A stretch of DNA of 64,000 nt from Deltaproteobacteria bacterium. Lineage in GTDB: Bacteria > Desulfobacterota > Desulfobulbia > Desulfobulbales > Desulfurivibrionaceae. Location: positions 62,001 to 126,000 of the forward strand of contig JAJZRO010000003.1 of NCBI GenBank assembly GCA_021802645.1. Direction: 5' to 3'. Under the pieces are notes generated by a model. It saw only the letters and a list, made by a program, of their open reading frames with translations, was not told where the DNA came from and did no database searches. How positions within the stretch are numbered: the first letter of the stretch is position 1; every line of letters starts with the position of its first letter. Made by a program: the position numbers and the translations under genes. Shown in pieces: positions 37,061 through 44,365 of the stretch.

Positions 37061-38161
37061 ATGGGAGGAAAAAAGATGGCTGAAGAAATGGGCAATGTCG
37101 ACACCGCGATCCAGGCGTCGCACAAAACCGTGGTCTCGCGGGAAAAAGAAATCGGAGAGGACGCCGAACGCCCCACCGGGCCGGTTGGTCTCGATATTGG
37201 CACCAGCCACATCGTGATGGCCCAGAACAAGGGCAAGAACATCCACACGGTCAAGCAGCTCAACGCCTTCTTCACCATCCCTTACTCGAAATTCACCAAG
37301 AAGATCCTGGTGGAGAACGAGGTGACCTTCTTCGAGAAGAACGACATGTTCTACATCCTCGGCTACTCGGCCGAGAACTTCGCCAACATGTTCAACACCA
37401 ACACCCGCCGCACCATGGAGAAGGGCGTGTTGAGCTCCCGCGAGGACGAAGGCATCACGGTACTCCAGGCGATCATCAGCACCCTGATCAAAAAGCCCAA
37501 GAATCCCGGCGAGATTATCTGCTTCAGCACCCCGGGCCAGCCCATCGACAGCCCGACCTCGGTGGTCTACCATGAGTCGATCTTGAAGATGTACCTCGCC
37601 TCGGTGGGCTACAACCCCATCTCCATCAACGAGGGGTTGGCCACCGTCATGTCGGAACTGGCGGAGGACAACTTCACCGGCATCGGCATCAGCCTGGGCG
37701 GCGGCATGTGCAACATCTGCCTCGCCTACCTCTCGGTGCCGGTCATCACCTACAGCATCCAGAAGGGCGGCGACTACATCGACTCCATGGTCGGCTCCTC
37801 GGTGGGCGAACCCGCCACCAAGATCAAGACTATCAAGGAGGGCGCCCTCTCCCTGGCCAAGACCCCGAAGAACCGGATCGAGACCGCCCTGCACATCTAC
37901 TACGACGACCTCATGCACAGCCTGCTCCACAGCCTGCAGGACGTGCTGCACTCCTCGGACAAGATCCCGAAGATCGCCAAACCGGTGCCCATCGTGTTGG
38001 CCGGCGGCACCGTGCTGCCCACCGGCTTCAAGGAGCATTTCGAAAAGACGCTCAAGTCCGTGACCCTGCCCATCGACGTCTCCGAGGTGCGTATCGCCGA
38101 AGACCCGCTCAACACCACGGCCAAGGGCGCCATGGTCATGGCCCTCTCGGAAGAGATCTAA
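37061..38161 (+). CDS. Actin-fold ATPase of unknown function (MreB/MamK/EutJ-like fold)
   Basis: 366 residues from ATG 37061 (GGAGAGAGG upstream); ATG 37076 also has a good ribosome site. After a polar 40-residue tail the actin/Hsp70 nucleotide fold appears: phosphate-1 loop GPVGLDIGTSHIVM, phosphate-2 loop GIGISLGGGMCNICLA and adenosine motif VLAGGTVLPTGF. No membrane helix is seen. It does not carry the features I would expect of MreB, FtsA, DnaK or a sugar kinase. It is flanked by hrpA and a DinB-like gene and ends at a strong terminator, so it is a single-gene unit. It may form filaments or act as a switch; both are inference. Confidence 0.75.
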   Translation: MGGKKMAEEMGNVDTAIQASHKTVVSREKEIGEDAERPTGPVGLDIGTSHIVMAQNKGKNIHTVKQLNAFFTIPYSKFTKKILVENEVTFFEKNDMFYILGYSAENFANMFNTNTRRTMEKGVLSSREDEGITVLQAIISTLIKKPKNPGEIICFSTPGQPIDSPTSVVYHESILKMYLASVGYNPISINEGLATVMSELAEDNFTGIGISLGGGMCNICLAYLSVPVITYSIQKGGDYIDSMVGSSVGEPATKIKTIKEGALSLAKTPKNRIETALHIYYDDLMHSLLHSLQDVLHSSDKIPKIAKPVPIVLAGGTVLPTGFKEHFEKTLKSVTLPIDVSEVRIAEDPLNTTAKGAMVMALSEEI

Positions 38162-38184
38162 GGACCACCTGTAGCAGCTTGCAC

Positions 38185-38217
38185 AAGGGCGACCCGTTCG
38201 GGTCGCCCTTTGTTTTT
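38185..38217 (+). terminator. Intrinsic terminator of the actin-like gene
   Basis: A perfect 12-bp stem, AAGGGCGACCCG (38185-38196) with CGGGTCGCCCTT (38199-38210), is followed by TGTTTTT. It lies 24 bases after the stop. Confidence 0.95.
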
Positions 38218-38247
38218 CTTCCAAACCGACCCTGCGGCGAGCCGCGG

Positions 38248-38739
38248 TTACCCCACCCTGGTCAGATAGGCATCCTTGGTCAGCCATAGTTCCTCCATGC
38301 GGTACATGTGCCAGTAGTCGTGCATCAAAGTATGCCTGACCAGGATGTACAGGGAATAGAGATCATACTCCGGGTGGGTGGCGCTCTTCTGCCAAGTGGC
38401 ATCGTCCGCGCCGTCAAGGAGCTGGAGTTGTTGCCGTCTGACCTCGGCGAATTGCGCCAAGGCCGTGTCCATCTCCATCCGTGGCGGGGTAGCCGGCGCC
38501 TCCTCGCCAGCGCCGGGCAGGTAGGGAATGAACTCGGGGTGCTCCTCGGCCATGAAGCGTTGGAAGCGGCCCAGCAGCATGGGTTGCACCTCGGCCAGAT
38601 GGCTGACGTGCTCGGCCACGGTCCAGAAGCCTTCGCCCCTGCGCACGTCCAGTTTGTTTGCCGGAATGGTCCTGACAAACGCCGCCAATATGGCGGGTGT
38701 CCGCCTCAATCCTTCCAAGAGTTCCTTTTTATCCTGCAT
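38248..38739 (-). CDS. DinB-like metal-binding protein
   Basis: 163 residues from the ATG at 38739. The four-helix DinB/YfiT fold is suggested by WTVAEHVSHLAEVQPML near residue 40 and HTLMHDYWHMYRME near the end, giving three histidines at the positions used for metal binding. Members include thiol-dependent transferases (bacillithiol, mycothiol) and damage-induced proteins; the substrate here is unknown. It converges on the actin-like gene. Upstream ATGs are in frame but extend into a region with no family match. Confidence 0.75.
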   Translation of the reverse strand: MQDKKELLEGLRRTPAILAAFVRTIPANKLDVRRGEGFWTVAEHVSHLAEVQPMLLGRFQRFMAEEHPEFIPYLPGAGEEAPATPPRMEMDTALAQFAEVRRQQLQLLDGADDATWQKSATHPEYDLYSLYILVRHTLMHDYWHMYRMEELWLTKDAYLTRVG

Positions 38740-38943
38740 GTCTTCTTCCCCGTTTTTCTGGCGTAATGTTATCCGCGGCAGGTGATTGTCTGGTCGTTTT
38801 TCTTTCCCGGCTTCTTCGGCCAAGCCCGATCTTTTTCCCATATCTTTAATTGTCATCAAATCAACCGGTTGCCGTATTCTCCTCCAGCCGCATTTGTCGC
38901 TGGGAACGCCTCAATCACCGTTTTCTGAACCTATCCGTCATGG

Positions 38944-38982
38944 ATGCTGCTGTTAATCAGGCTAATTTTTTCTCCGCAGCAT
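38944..38982. repeat. Inverted repeat upstream of first 76-residue gene
   Basis: ATGCTGC (38944-38950) is repeated inverted as GCAGCAT (38976-38982) around an AT-rich 25-base core. It lies about 105 bases before the small gene, just upstream of the part shared with the second copy. Confidence 0.35.
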
Positions 38983-39087
38983 GGGAGCGAAGCCATCTTT
39001 TTCCTCTCCTGCCATTAACTTTTATGGGGTTGAAGCATATCTTATAACCAAAGGAAAGGAAAAGTGACCCCAAAAAGGAGGGACGTC

Positions 39088-39318
39088 ATGAAGACACTCA
39101 CAGTGCAAGAGAATACGTCCGGCAGGAAGGTAACGGTACGTGCCCAAGCAACCCACCAAACGACCTCCGGTAAGTGGGTCGCCGAGGTGGACGAAGCGGA
39201 GTTCTACGATGCATGCTCTGACTTGTGCCGCGGCATCAAGGATTGCGGGTGCGAAAATCTGCACGTAGAGGCGGATCAGGATGATGACGGAAAGGAATAC
39301 AGTATTTTGCCGAAGTAA
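39088..39318 (+). CDS. Small 76-residue protein, copy 1 of a paralogous pair
   Basis: 76 residues, ATG 39088 with AAGGAGG before it. The product is acidic at the C-terminus (VEADQDDDGKEY) and has four cysteines (two in DACSDLCRGI, two in KDCGCEN). It is about 74% identical by my alignment (56 of 76) to the product at 42969-43199. An N-terminal beta-type MKTLTVQENTSGRKVTV segment is followed by WVAEVDEAEF. I do not recognise the family. The upstream 100 bases also match copy 2, so the promoter was duplicated with the gene. Confidence 0.7.
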   Translation: MKTLTVQENTSGRKVTVRAQATHQTTSGKWVAEVDEAEFYDACSDLCRGIKDCGCENLHVEADQDDDGKEYSILPK

Positions 39319-39719
39319 TCAGCGCACGGTCCGTTCCTAAGAAACTGTGGCGGCCCAGGGGATGAAAGGGATGGCGAAAACGTTCGGGAACGCCAGCGGG
39401 GACGACAGGAAACGATGCACATTTTCCTTGGGCGCAGAGTGAGGATTTATCCGACTACCTAGTCTCCAGGTGGGCCGGGGCAAGCTCAAACAGTATGCCC
39501 CCTTTGAAGAGTGGCGTATCGCCGCAGGCGAGGCGGCCATCATGAGCGAGGCCCAGCGGATCGAGGAAAGGTAGCGGGAGTCCGGGCGAATGCGCGGGGG
39601 CGTGTTATCCTAACGCCGGGCGGGATGTTTTTCCTGGCGGCGTTGCATTCTTGTGTTATAGTCGCCATCATCGGGACCGGCAGCGAGTCAGGGGCGGTTG
39701 GATCAAGACGACGGACGCG
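39319..39719 (+). other. Gene-free stretch with a possible coding remnant
   Basis: 401 bases with no intact gene. In one frame 39442-39574 reads on to a stop as VGRGKLKQYAPFEEW then RIAAGEAAIMSEAQRIEER, which has protein-like composition but no start; it may be the tail of a lost gene. A TATAGT at 39657-39662 is a plausible -10 box for the diguanylate cyclase that follows, without a clear -35 box. Confidence 0.35.
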
Positions 39720-41453
39720 ATGGGGCCTCATACCACAGCATCTAATCAGCATCTGCAACAACTGCTCGACGCGGTCCAGACTGGACTCCTGCACTGCGAC
39801 CAGACGTATCGGGCGGTTTTTGCCAACCAGACCGCGGCCGCCATCCTTGGCCGCCTTCCCAAGCCATCCACCGGCCAATCCTGCCATCAGCTTCTCTTTG
39901 GCAGCGATGCTCCGTGCGACGGCTGTCCCGCCAGCCAAGGCGGGGCCGAGCCCAAGCGCCATTCGCTTTCCCTGAACCGGCCGGAGGGCGATATCTATCT
40001 CCGCGTCTTCTGCCACCCCTGGCAGGATCACTTCCTCCTTACGCTCCACGACGTCACCCAGGAAATTACCCTGCTGCGTCAATCGCACCTTGACCGCAAG
40101 GAGTTTCAGGCCAAGAACATCCTGTTGGAGCGGCGACGGCGGTTGAACGCCGAGGAGCAGGAGTTTCTGGCCCAGCTCATGGATAGCCTGCCCGACGCCA
40201 TGCTGACCGTGGCCGCCAACTTTTCGGTGCAACGGAAGAACAGCGCCGTGGCCGCCTTGCTGGCAGGCCAGCAACACAGCCACTGCTATGCCATCTTCGG
40301 CCATAGCCAGCCATGCCCGGGCTGTCCGGCGGCAGCGGGTTTTGCCAAGGCCGACGGCTACAAGAGGAGTCAGGCGCTCGGCGGCCGGGTGTTTACGGAG
40401 ATATTCTCCGTCGCCCCCAACGGCCAGGGCGGGCTGCTGATCTTCCGCGACATCACCCGGCAGGTCGATCTGATCGGCCAGATTCGCCTGCACCAGGAGG
40501 AGATTGCCCGCAAGAACAAGCTGTTGTCCCTGCTCGTCGATTTCGGCACCTTTCTGCAGACGGGCAGCGATGTGCAGGAGGTGGTCGATTATTTTTTCGA
40601 CACCGTGTTGCCGAACCTCCACCGCGGCGCGGTGGCCCTTTTTGTCCAGGACCTGCGGGCCGGCAACCTGTGGCTCGCCCAGCACCGCCACATGGCGGCG
40701 GAGGAGTTCACGGCCCTGGCCCGGTCCTGCCTGGACCGTGGCGCGCCGACGCAGAAGGCCGACGAAGGCATTGCCGAGGGAGTGCTGCCCTGGCGGCAGA
40801 GTCGACAGGTGCCCCTGGTGGGCGCCAAGGGGCAGCGGGTGGGGCTGGTGCTTTTCGAGGGCGAGATGGGCGAGGAGGAACTCGGGTTCCTCCGTCTGGT
40901 CACCGAGCCGCTGGGCGCCTATTTCCAGAATCAGTTGCTCTACCGCCAGCTTGAGGAAAAGGCCAATACCGATGCCCTTACCGGTCTCTTCAACCGCGGC
41001 TATCTCACCGTGGCCCTAGAGGAAGAACGGCAGAAATTCGAGCGGTACGGCATTCACCACGCCGTGGTGGTGGGAGACATCAACGGCCTGAAACGGCTCA
41101 ACGATCGCTACGGCCATGAGTGCGGCGACCGGTTGATCGTGGCGGTGGCCGCGGCCCTGCAGCAGAGTTTGCGCACCACCGATGTCGCCGCGCGTACCGG
41201 CGGTGATGAATTTGTTATCCTTCTCACCAATACGACCGATGAGGAGGCGGTTCATTTTGTAGGCCGCCTGCTGCATGAGGTTCTTGCCGCTCTCACGATT
41301 CCGTTGCCGGACGGCAGCGAATTCCCGGTAACAGTGAGTGTCGGCAGTGCCGGCTCCGACCGGCATCCGGTGGCGTCCCTGCTGGCCGAGGCGGATCGGC
41401 GGATGTATGCGGCAAAAGAGGCGTTCTATCAAACCATGGGCGGACGCCGTTGA
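39720..41453 (+). CDS. Diguanylate cyclase with two cysteine-bearing PAS domains and a GAF-like domain
   Basis: 577 residues from ATG 39720; no membrane helix. PAS 1 (about 10-125) has Cys55, Cys66 and Cys69 (CHQL...PCDGCP); PAS 2 (about 150-255) has Cys189, Cys199 and Cys202 (CYAI...PCPGCP). A GAF-like region (about 280-400) precedes the GGDEF domain with intact GGDEF and an RTTD inhibitory site five residues upstream. It should be an active, product-inhibited cyclic di-GMP synthase. The cysteine pattern is shared with the membrane cyclase at 10954. The next gene is a CheZ-like phosphatase. Confidence 0.9.
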   Translation: MGPHTTASNQHLQQLLDAVQTGLLHCDQTYRAVFANQTAAAILGRLPKPSTGQSCHQLLFGSDAPCDGCPASQGGAEPKRHSLSLNRPEGDIYLRVFCHPWQDHFLLTLHDVTQEITLLRQSHLDRKEFQAKNILLERRRRLNAEEQEFLAQLMDSLPDAMLTVAANFSVQRKNSAVAALLAGQQHSHCYAIFGHSQPCPGCPAAAGFAKADGYKRSQALGGRVFTEIFSVAPNGQGGLLIFRDITRQVDLIGQIRLHQEEIARKNKLLSLLVDFGTFLQTGSDVQEVVDYFFDTVLPNLHRGAVALFVQDLRAGNLWLAQHRHMAAEEFTALARSCLDRGAPTQKADEGIAEGVLPWRQSRQVPLVGAKGQRVGLVLFEGEMGEEELGFLRLVTEPLGAYFQNQLLYRQLEEKANTDALTGLFNRGYLTVALEEERQKFERYGIHHAVVVGDINGLKRLNDRYGHECGDRLIVAVAAALQQSLRTTDVAARTGGDEFVILLTNTTDEEAVHFVGRLLHEVLAALTIPLPDGSEFPVTVSVGSAGSDRHPVASLLAEADRRMYAAKEAFYQTMGGRR

Positions 41454-41472
41454 GTTGATGCCGTGCGTGGCT

Positions 41473-41530
41473 GGGTAAATCAACCCATGCAACATTTTGT
41501 TGCCGCCAGTACACCATTAGGGTAAATCAA
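41473..41530. repeat. Two direct copies of GGGTAAATCAA
   Basis: The 11-mer GGGTAAATCAA occurs at 41473-41483 and 41520-41530, 47 bases apart start to start, in the gap before the CheZ-like gene. The first copy can also form GGGT/ACCC. Spacing near 4.5 helical turns could suit a DNA-binding protein, but this is unproven. Confidence 0.35.
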
Positions 41531-41586
41531 GCACGCAGGTGGTTTTTGCGTTGAGTCTCTGTCGCGTTACGGGGTGCGGTTACGAT

Positions 41587-42219
41587 ATGGCAAAGAACAC
41601 CAATCCACAGTTTGAAAAAAGCGTCGCTTCCCTGGTGGAGGTGACCGACGCCTTGCTGCGGGGCGAGTTTCGGGACGATCTGCCGGAACTCGATGCCGAG
41701 GGCGTGCTTTCGAGTCTGGCTCAGAAGATCAACGCCATGCTGGTCAACATGAAGACCGTGCAAATGCCGTTGGCCAGCGCCGGCGAGCAGGCGCCCTGCG
41801 TCGTAAACTACGCCCACGACGTGGTGCAGCTCATGGAGCAGACCACCGGCGCGGTGCTGGACAAATCCGACAAGCTTATCATCGATGCCGAATCGCTGGA
41901 GGCGATGCTCCGTGGCGGAGACGCCGATCAAGCCGCCATGCTGGCGGTCGTAGCGGCGATGAAGACGGCGATGTACGACATCATCGCCTCGCAATCTTAC
42001 CAGGACGTGGCCCGGCAGCGGATGGAGAAGATCATTGCCGATCTTGGCCAGATCCGCGACTGGCTTATCGAGGTGCTGGTGGTGCTCAACATCCGGAAGG
42101 ACAGCTCTGCCGAAAACGTGGAACGGAAAAAGGAAATGCTCCGCGAGGTCCAGGCCGCCAGCGCCACCCCCATGAAGCAGGACCTGGTGGACGACCTGCT
42201 GGCCGAGTTCGGGTTCTGA
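41587..42219 (+). CDS. cheZ: CheZ-like chemotaxis phosphatase
   Basis: 210 residues from ATG 41587. The segment ASQSYQDVARQRMEKII matches the CheZ catalytic region, with the glutamine and aspartate that place water on CheY-phosphate. The C-terminal tail QDLVDDLLAEFGF resembles the CheY-binding peptide of E. coli CheZ. The body is predicted to be all helical. It should dephosphorylate CheY-P or a related receiver. No other che gene is in the window; its neighbour is a diguanylate cyclase, which may indicate linked control of motility. Confidence 0.85.
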   Translation: MAKNTNPQFEKSVASLVEVTDALLRGEFRDDLPELDAEGVLSSLAQKINAMLVNMKTVQMPLASAGEQAPCVVNYAHDVVQLMEQTTGAVLDKSDKLIIDAESLEAMLRGGDADQAAMLAVVAAMKTAMYDIIASQSYQDVARQRMEKIIADLGQIRDWLIEVLVVLNIRKDSSAENVERKKEMLREVQAASATPMKQDLVDDLLAEFGF

Positions 42220-42251
42220 TTAACGGCCAGAGGGCCGCAGCGACAAACAGC

Positions 42252-42285
42252 AAAGGGGGAGGGCCGCAGGGCGCTCCCCCTTTTT
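42252..42285 (+). terminator. Intrinsic terminator after the CheZ-like gene
   Basis: AAAGGGGGAG (42252-42261) pairs with CTCCCCCTTT (42274-42283), followed by T residues, 33 bases after the stop. Confidence 0.9.
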
Positions 42286-42318
42286 CCTTCGCCTACAATA
42301 CACTTCAAGGAGCGACCC

Positions 42319-42666
42319 ATGGCCAAACATATTCTTTTTACGCTCTCCCCCTGGGTTGAGGCAGATGGCCGGGGGCCGTATTACTGCCCCGACTGCGCTG
42401 CGGTGGAAGGGTTCCTTCACTATTCCCCCCGCATTCGCGACCAGATCGAAATCAAGCATGTGGACTTCCCCAGGCCCAGGAAGGAGATTGTTGCGCTTCT
42501 GGGGGAGGAGAATCAGAGTTGCCCGGTGCTGGTGCTGGCCGAAGATGCCGGGGCGGCGCCGCAGGCCCTGACGAGCCGGGCGACCGGCAGGCAATTCATC
42601 AACAATGCCCTGGCCATCTGCAACTTCCTGGCAGAGGCCTACAACGGCATCAAGCCACACCCCTGA
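42319..42666 (+). CDS. DUF3088-like thioredoxin-fold protein
   Basis: 115 residues. The N-terminus ILFTLSPWVE and the CPDC pair (YYCPDCAAVEGFL) look like a thioredoxin or glutaredoxin active site, followed by FPRPRKEIVALLGEENQSCP and a C-terminal helix. This fits the DUF3088 family, which is uncharacterised. A redox or metal-binding role is inferred from the CxxC. It lies between two intrinsic terminators and is therefore its own unit. Confidence 0.75.
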   Translation: MAKHILFTLSPWVEADGRGPYYCPDCAAVEGFLHYSPRIRDQIEIKHVDFPRPRKEIVALLGEENQSCPVLVLAEDAGAAPQALTSRATGRQFINNALAICNFLAEAYNGIKPHP

Positions 42667-42968
42667 GTCGGTGTTGGCTGAGTCTCTGTTGCCGGATCAA
42701 CCAATACGCGACAACAAGACAAGTGACGAAGGGAGAGCGCTATGCGGCGCTCTCCCTTTTGCGTTTGAAACGGCACGGAACGATTTTTCATCCGCAGCAC
42801 CAAGTTGCTCCCCCAGCGCCTGGGAGACGCCGTTGCGCAACGGTACTCTCTGCCCCAACCATGAGAGCAAATTCATGTTTTTTCCCCGTTCCGCCCTTCA
42901 CCTTTCCGGGTTTGAGACATATCGCATAACCAACAGGAAAGGAACAGGACCAGAAAAGGAGAAACGCC
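42667..42968 (+). other. Intergenic region with terminator, palindrome and duplicated promoter DNA
   Basis: 302 bases. It contains the terminator at 42729-42760, a 14-bp perfect palindrome CCGTTGCGCAACGG (42830-42843), and from about 42853 a stretch that aligns with the DNA upstream of the first 76-residue gene, including CATATC (42918-42923) and ATAACCAA. The CATATC element stands 51 bases before the start here and 52 in the other copy. Confidence 0.5.
42729..42760 (+). terminator. Intrinsic terminator after the DUF3088-like gene
   Basis: A perfect 12-bp stem, AAGGGAGAGCGC (42729-42740) with GCGCTCTCCCTT (42747-42758), ends in TTTT. Confidence 0.92.
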
Positions 42969-43199
42969 ATGAAAACCCTGACAGTACGAGAGAATACGCG
43001 CGGCAGGAAGGCGACGGTACATGCCCAGGCAACCTACCAAACAGAGTCCGGCACGTGGGTGGCCGAGGCGGACGGCGCAGAGATCGGCGACGCATGTCGG
43101 GTGTTGTGCAGTGGCATCAAAGATTGTAGCCGCGAAAATCTGCACGTCGAAGCGGATGAGGATGACGACGGCAAGGAATATACTGTCGTGCCGAAGTAA
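42969..43199 (+). CDS. Small 76-residue protein, copy 2 of a paralogous pair
   Basis: 76 residues, ATG 42969 with AAAAGGAG before it. Same length and layout as the product at 39088: MKTLTVRENTRGRKATVHAQ, WVAEADGAEI, DACRVLCSGIKDC and the acidic end EADEDDDGKEY. Three of the four cysteines of copy 1 are kept and one is Arg, so a four-cysteine metal site is not conserved. About 74% identity between the copies, with similar upstream DNA. Family not recognised. It ends before a large composite hairpin. Confidence 0.7.
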   Translation: MKTLTVRENTRGRKATVHAQATYQTESGTWVAEADGAEIGDACRVLCSGIKDCSRENLHVEADEDDDGKEYTVVPK

Positions 43200-43243
43200 T
43201 CGGGCAGAAAAAGGGCACGGAACGAATTTTTGTCGAGAGAAAG

Positions 43244-43317
43244 AAGGGGAGTAGTCGGCCCCCTCTCGGGGTGTCGTAGTGGGCAGCAGGGGGCCAAAAT
43301 CAATCGCTCCCCCTTTT
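43244..43317 (+). terminator. Composite terminator hairpin after copy 2
   Basis: AAGGGGAG (43244-43251) pairs with the CTCCCCCTT of 43307-43315, and inside it GGCCCCCT (43258-43265) pairs with AGGGGGCC (43288-43295); TTTT follows. It lies between the plus-strand small gene and a minus-strand membrane gene and may serve both. Confidence 0.7.
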
Positions 43318-43332
43318 GTCACAAGGCCTCTT

Positions 43333-43647
43333 TTACCTGAATAATATGGCAAAGAGCAGAGCGGCAAGGAGACAAGCGCCGATGCTGACTGCTGCCAGCA
43401 TAAACCGGTGCGGCACAAAAGTAACCGGTTTCGGCGCTTCCGCTGTTTCTGCATCCAGCCCTCCCGGAACGGCACTCTTCTTACGGAAAACCTTACTCAA
43501 TGAAATTCCAAAAGGAATCCCAAAGAGCACTCCGAAGCCTGCGAAGAGAAATGCGCCTCCATCGCCAACCTGATGTGCGAGAAAGGCCATGGAAAAGCTA
43601 GCAAAAGTGCAAAGGCCGGAAATAATGATGAGAACCCATTTCCCCAT
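43333..43647 (-). CDS. Small membrane protein of unknown function
   Basis: 104 residues on the minus strand, with AGAGGAA before the ATG at 43647. Three hydrophobic stretches (about 4-24, 29-50 and 82-103) suggest an inner-membrane protein, with a polar loop AVPGGLDAETAEAPKP between the second and third. I do not recognise a family. Base composition is lower in GC than the core genes. It lies next to a toxin-antitoxin pair. Confidence 0.55.
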   Translation of the reverse strand: MGKWVLIIISGLCTFASFSMAFLAHQVGDGGAFLFAGFGVLFGIPFGISLSKVFRKKSAVPGGLDAETAEAPKPVTFVPHRFMLAAVSIGACLLAALLFAILFR

Positions 43648-43669
43648 GGCTTGTTCCTCTGCGGCTTGC

Positions 43670-43924
43670 TCAGTAGTGGTAGCGGATCTGGGCGATGAGC
43701 ACAGCCGCGTCGGTGACCTTGTAGACTAGACGGTGTTCGTCGTTGATGCGGCGGGACCAGTAGCCGGCCAGTGCGTGTCGTAATGGTTCGGGTTTGCCAA
43801 TGCCCTCGAAGGGTTGGCGTTGGATTTCCTTGATGAGGGCGTTGATGCGCAGCAGCATCTTGCGGTCGGTCTGCTGCCAGTAAAGGTAGTCCTCCCAGGC
43901 GTGCTCCGAGAAGATGAGCTTCAC
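43670..43924 (-). CDS. yoeB: YoeB-type mRNA interferase toxin
   Basis: 84 residues, the usual YoeB length. The N-terminus [20 protein letters not shown], the middle [10 protein letters not shown] and [15 protein letters not shown], and the terminal RYHY give the Glu, Arg and His expected in the active site. YoeB binds the ribosomal A site and cuts mRNA. Its ATG overlaps the antitoxin stop, the normal antitoxin-first order. Confidence 0.95.
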   Translation of the reverse strand: MKLIFSEHAWEDYLYWQQTDRKMLLRINALIKEIQRQPFEGIGKPEPLRHALAGYWSRRINDEHRLVYKVTDAAVLIAQIRYHY

Positions 43925-44169
43925 TTGGCGAGCGTCCGTTCCGTGCCTTTGCCGCCTTCCAGTTCCGCCACCGACTCCAGCAACCGCCTGGCGCTCTTGG
44001 GGCTGCGCAGCAGGTAGGCGGTCTCTTCCAAGGATTTGTAATCCTCCAGCGAAAGCATCACCACGGCCTCGTCCTTGCGGGTGATGATCACCGGCTCATG
44101 GTCGGCGCAGACCTGCTGCATGGTCTGGGCGAGATTGCCGCGGGCTGCGGTGTAGGTGATGGTGTTCAT
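43921..44169 (-). CDS. yefM: YefM/Phd-type antitoxin
   Basis: 82 residues from the ATG at 44169. The N-terminal DNA-binding part begins [20 protein letters not shown] and includes [19 protein letters not shown], typical of the Phd/YefM fold; the C-terminus ([19 protein letters not shown]) would wrap the toxin. It overlaps yoeB by four bases. It should repress its own promoter, where two TGTACA sites lie. Confidence 0.95.
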   Translation of the reverse strand: MNTITYTAARGNLAQTMQQVCADHEPVIITRKDEAVVMLSLEDYKSLEETAYLLRSPKSARRLLESVAELEGGKGTERTLAK

Positions 44170-44184
44170 AAGGCGTCTCCTGTG

Positions 44185-44223
44185 TGTACAGGATAATGTA
44201 CAGACAGAAGAGACGATTGTCAA
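44185..44223 (-). promoter_or_regulatory. yefM-yoeB promoter and twin TGTACA operators
   Basis: On the minus strand a perfect TTGACA (44218-44223), 17 bases and TACATT (44195-44200) form the promoter. TGTACA palindromes lie at 44185-44190 and 44197-44202, 12 bases centre to centre, overlapping and just after the -10 box. This is the operator core and, as I recall, the spacing described for E. coli YefM-YoeB autoregulation. Confidence 0.88.
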
Positions 44224-44272
44224 TCGCCGGATGGAGAGTCGGGGAACGCTCTTTCCCCGTGGGTTTAAGGTG

Positions 44273-44343
44273 CTGTCAATAATTAAGTATGGTGTCCCCG
44301 AAACTGTGCGCGTCCTGTCAACTCAGTATGGTGCCCCAGGAAA
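44273..44343. repeat. Tandem direct repeat CTGTCAA...AGTATGGTG.CCCC
   Basis: Two related units, 44273-44303 and 44315-44343, share CTGTCAA, then AGTATGGTG, CCCC and GAAA with a two-base length difference. They lie between the toxin-antitoxin operator and the low-GC orphan gene, a common place for mobile-element scars. No transposase is near. Confidence 0.6.
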
Positions 44344-44365
44344 TGGGCGATAGCAGGTCGTAGTG

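Noticed and set aside
39511-39975. 154-codon plus-strand frame upstream of the second diguanylate cyclase
   Set aside because: It overlaps the start of the cyclase in another frame and has an arginine-rich shadow composition.
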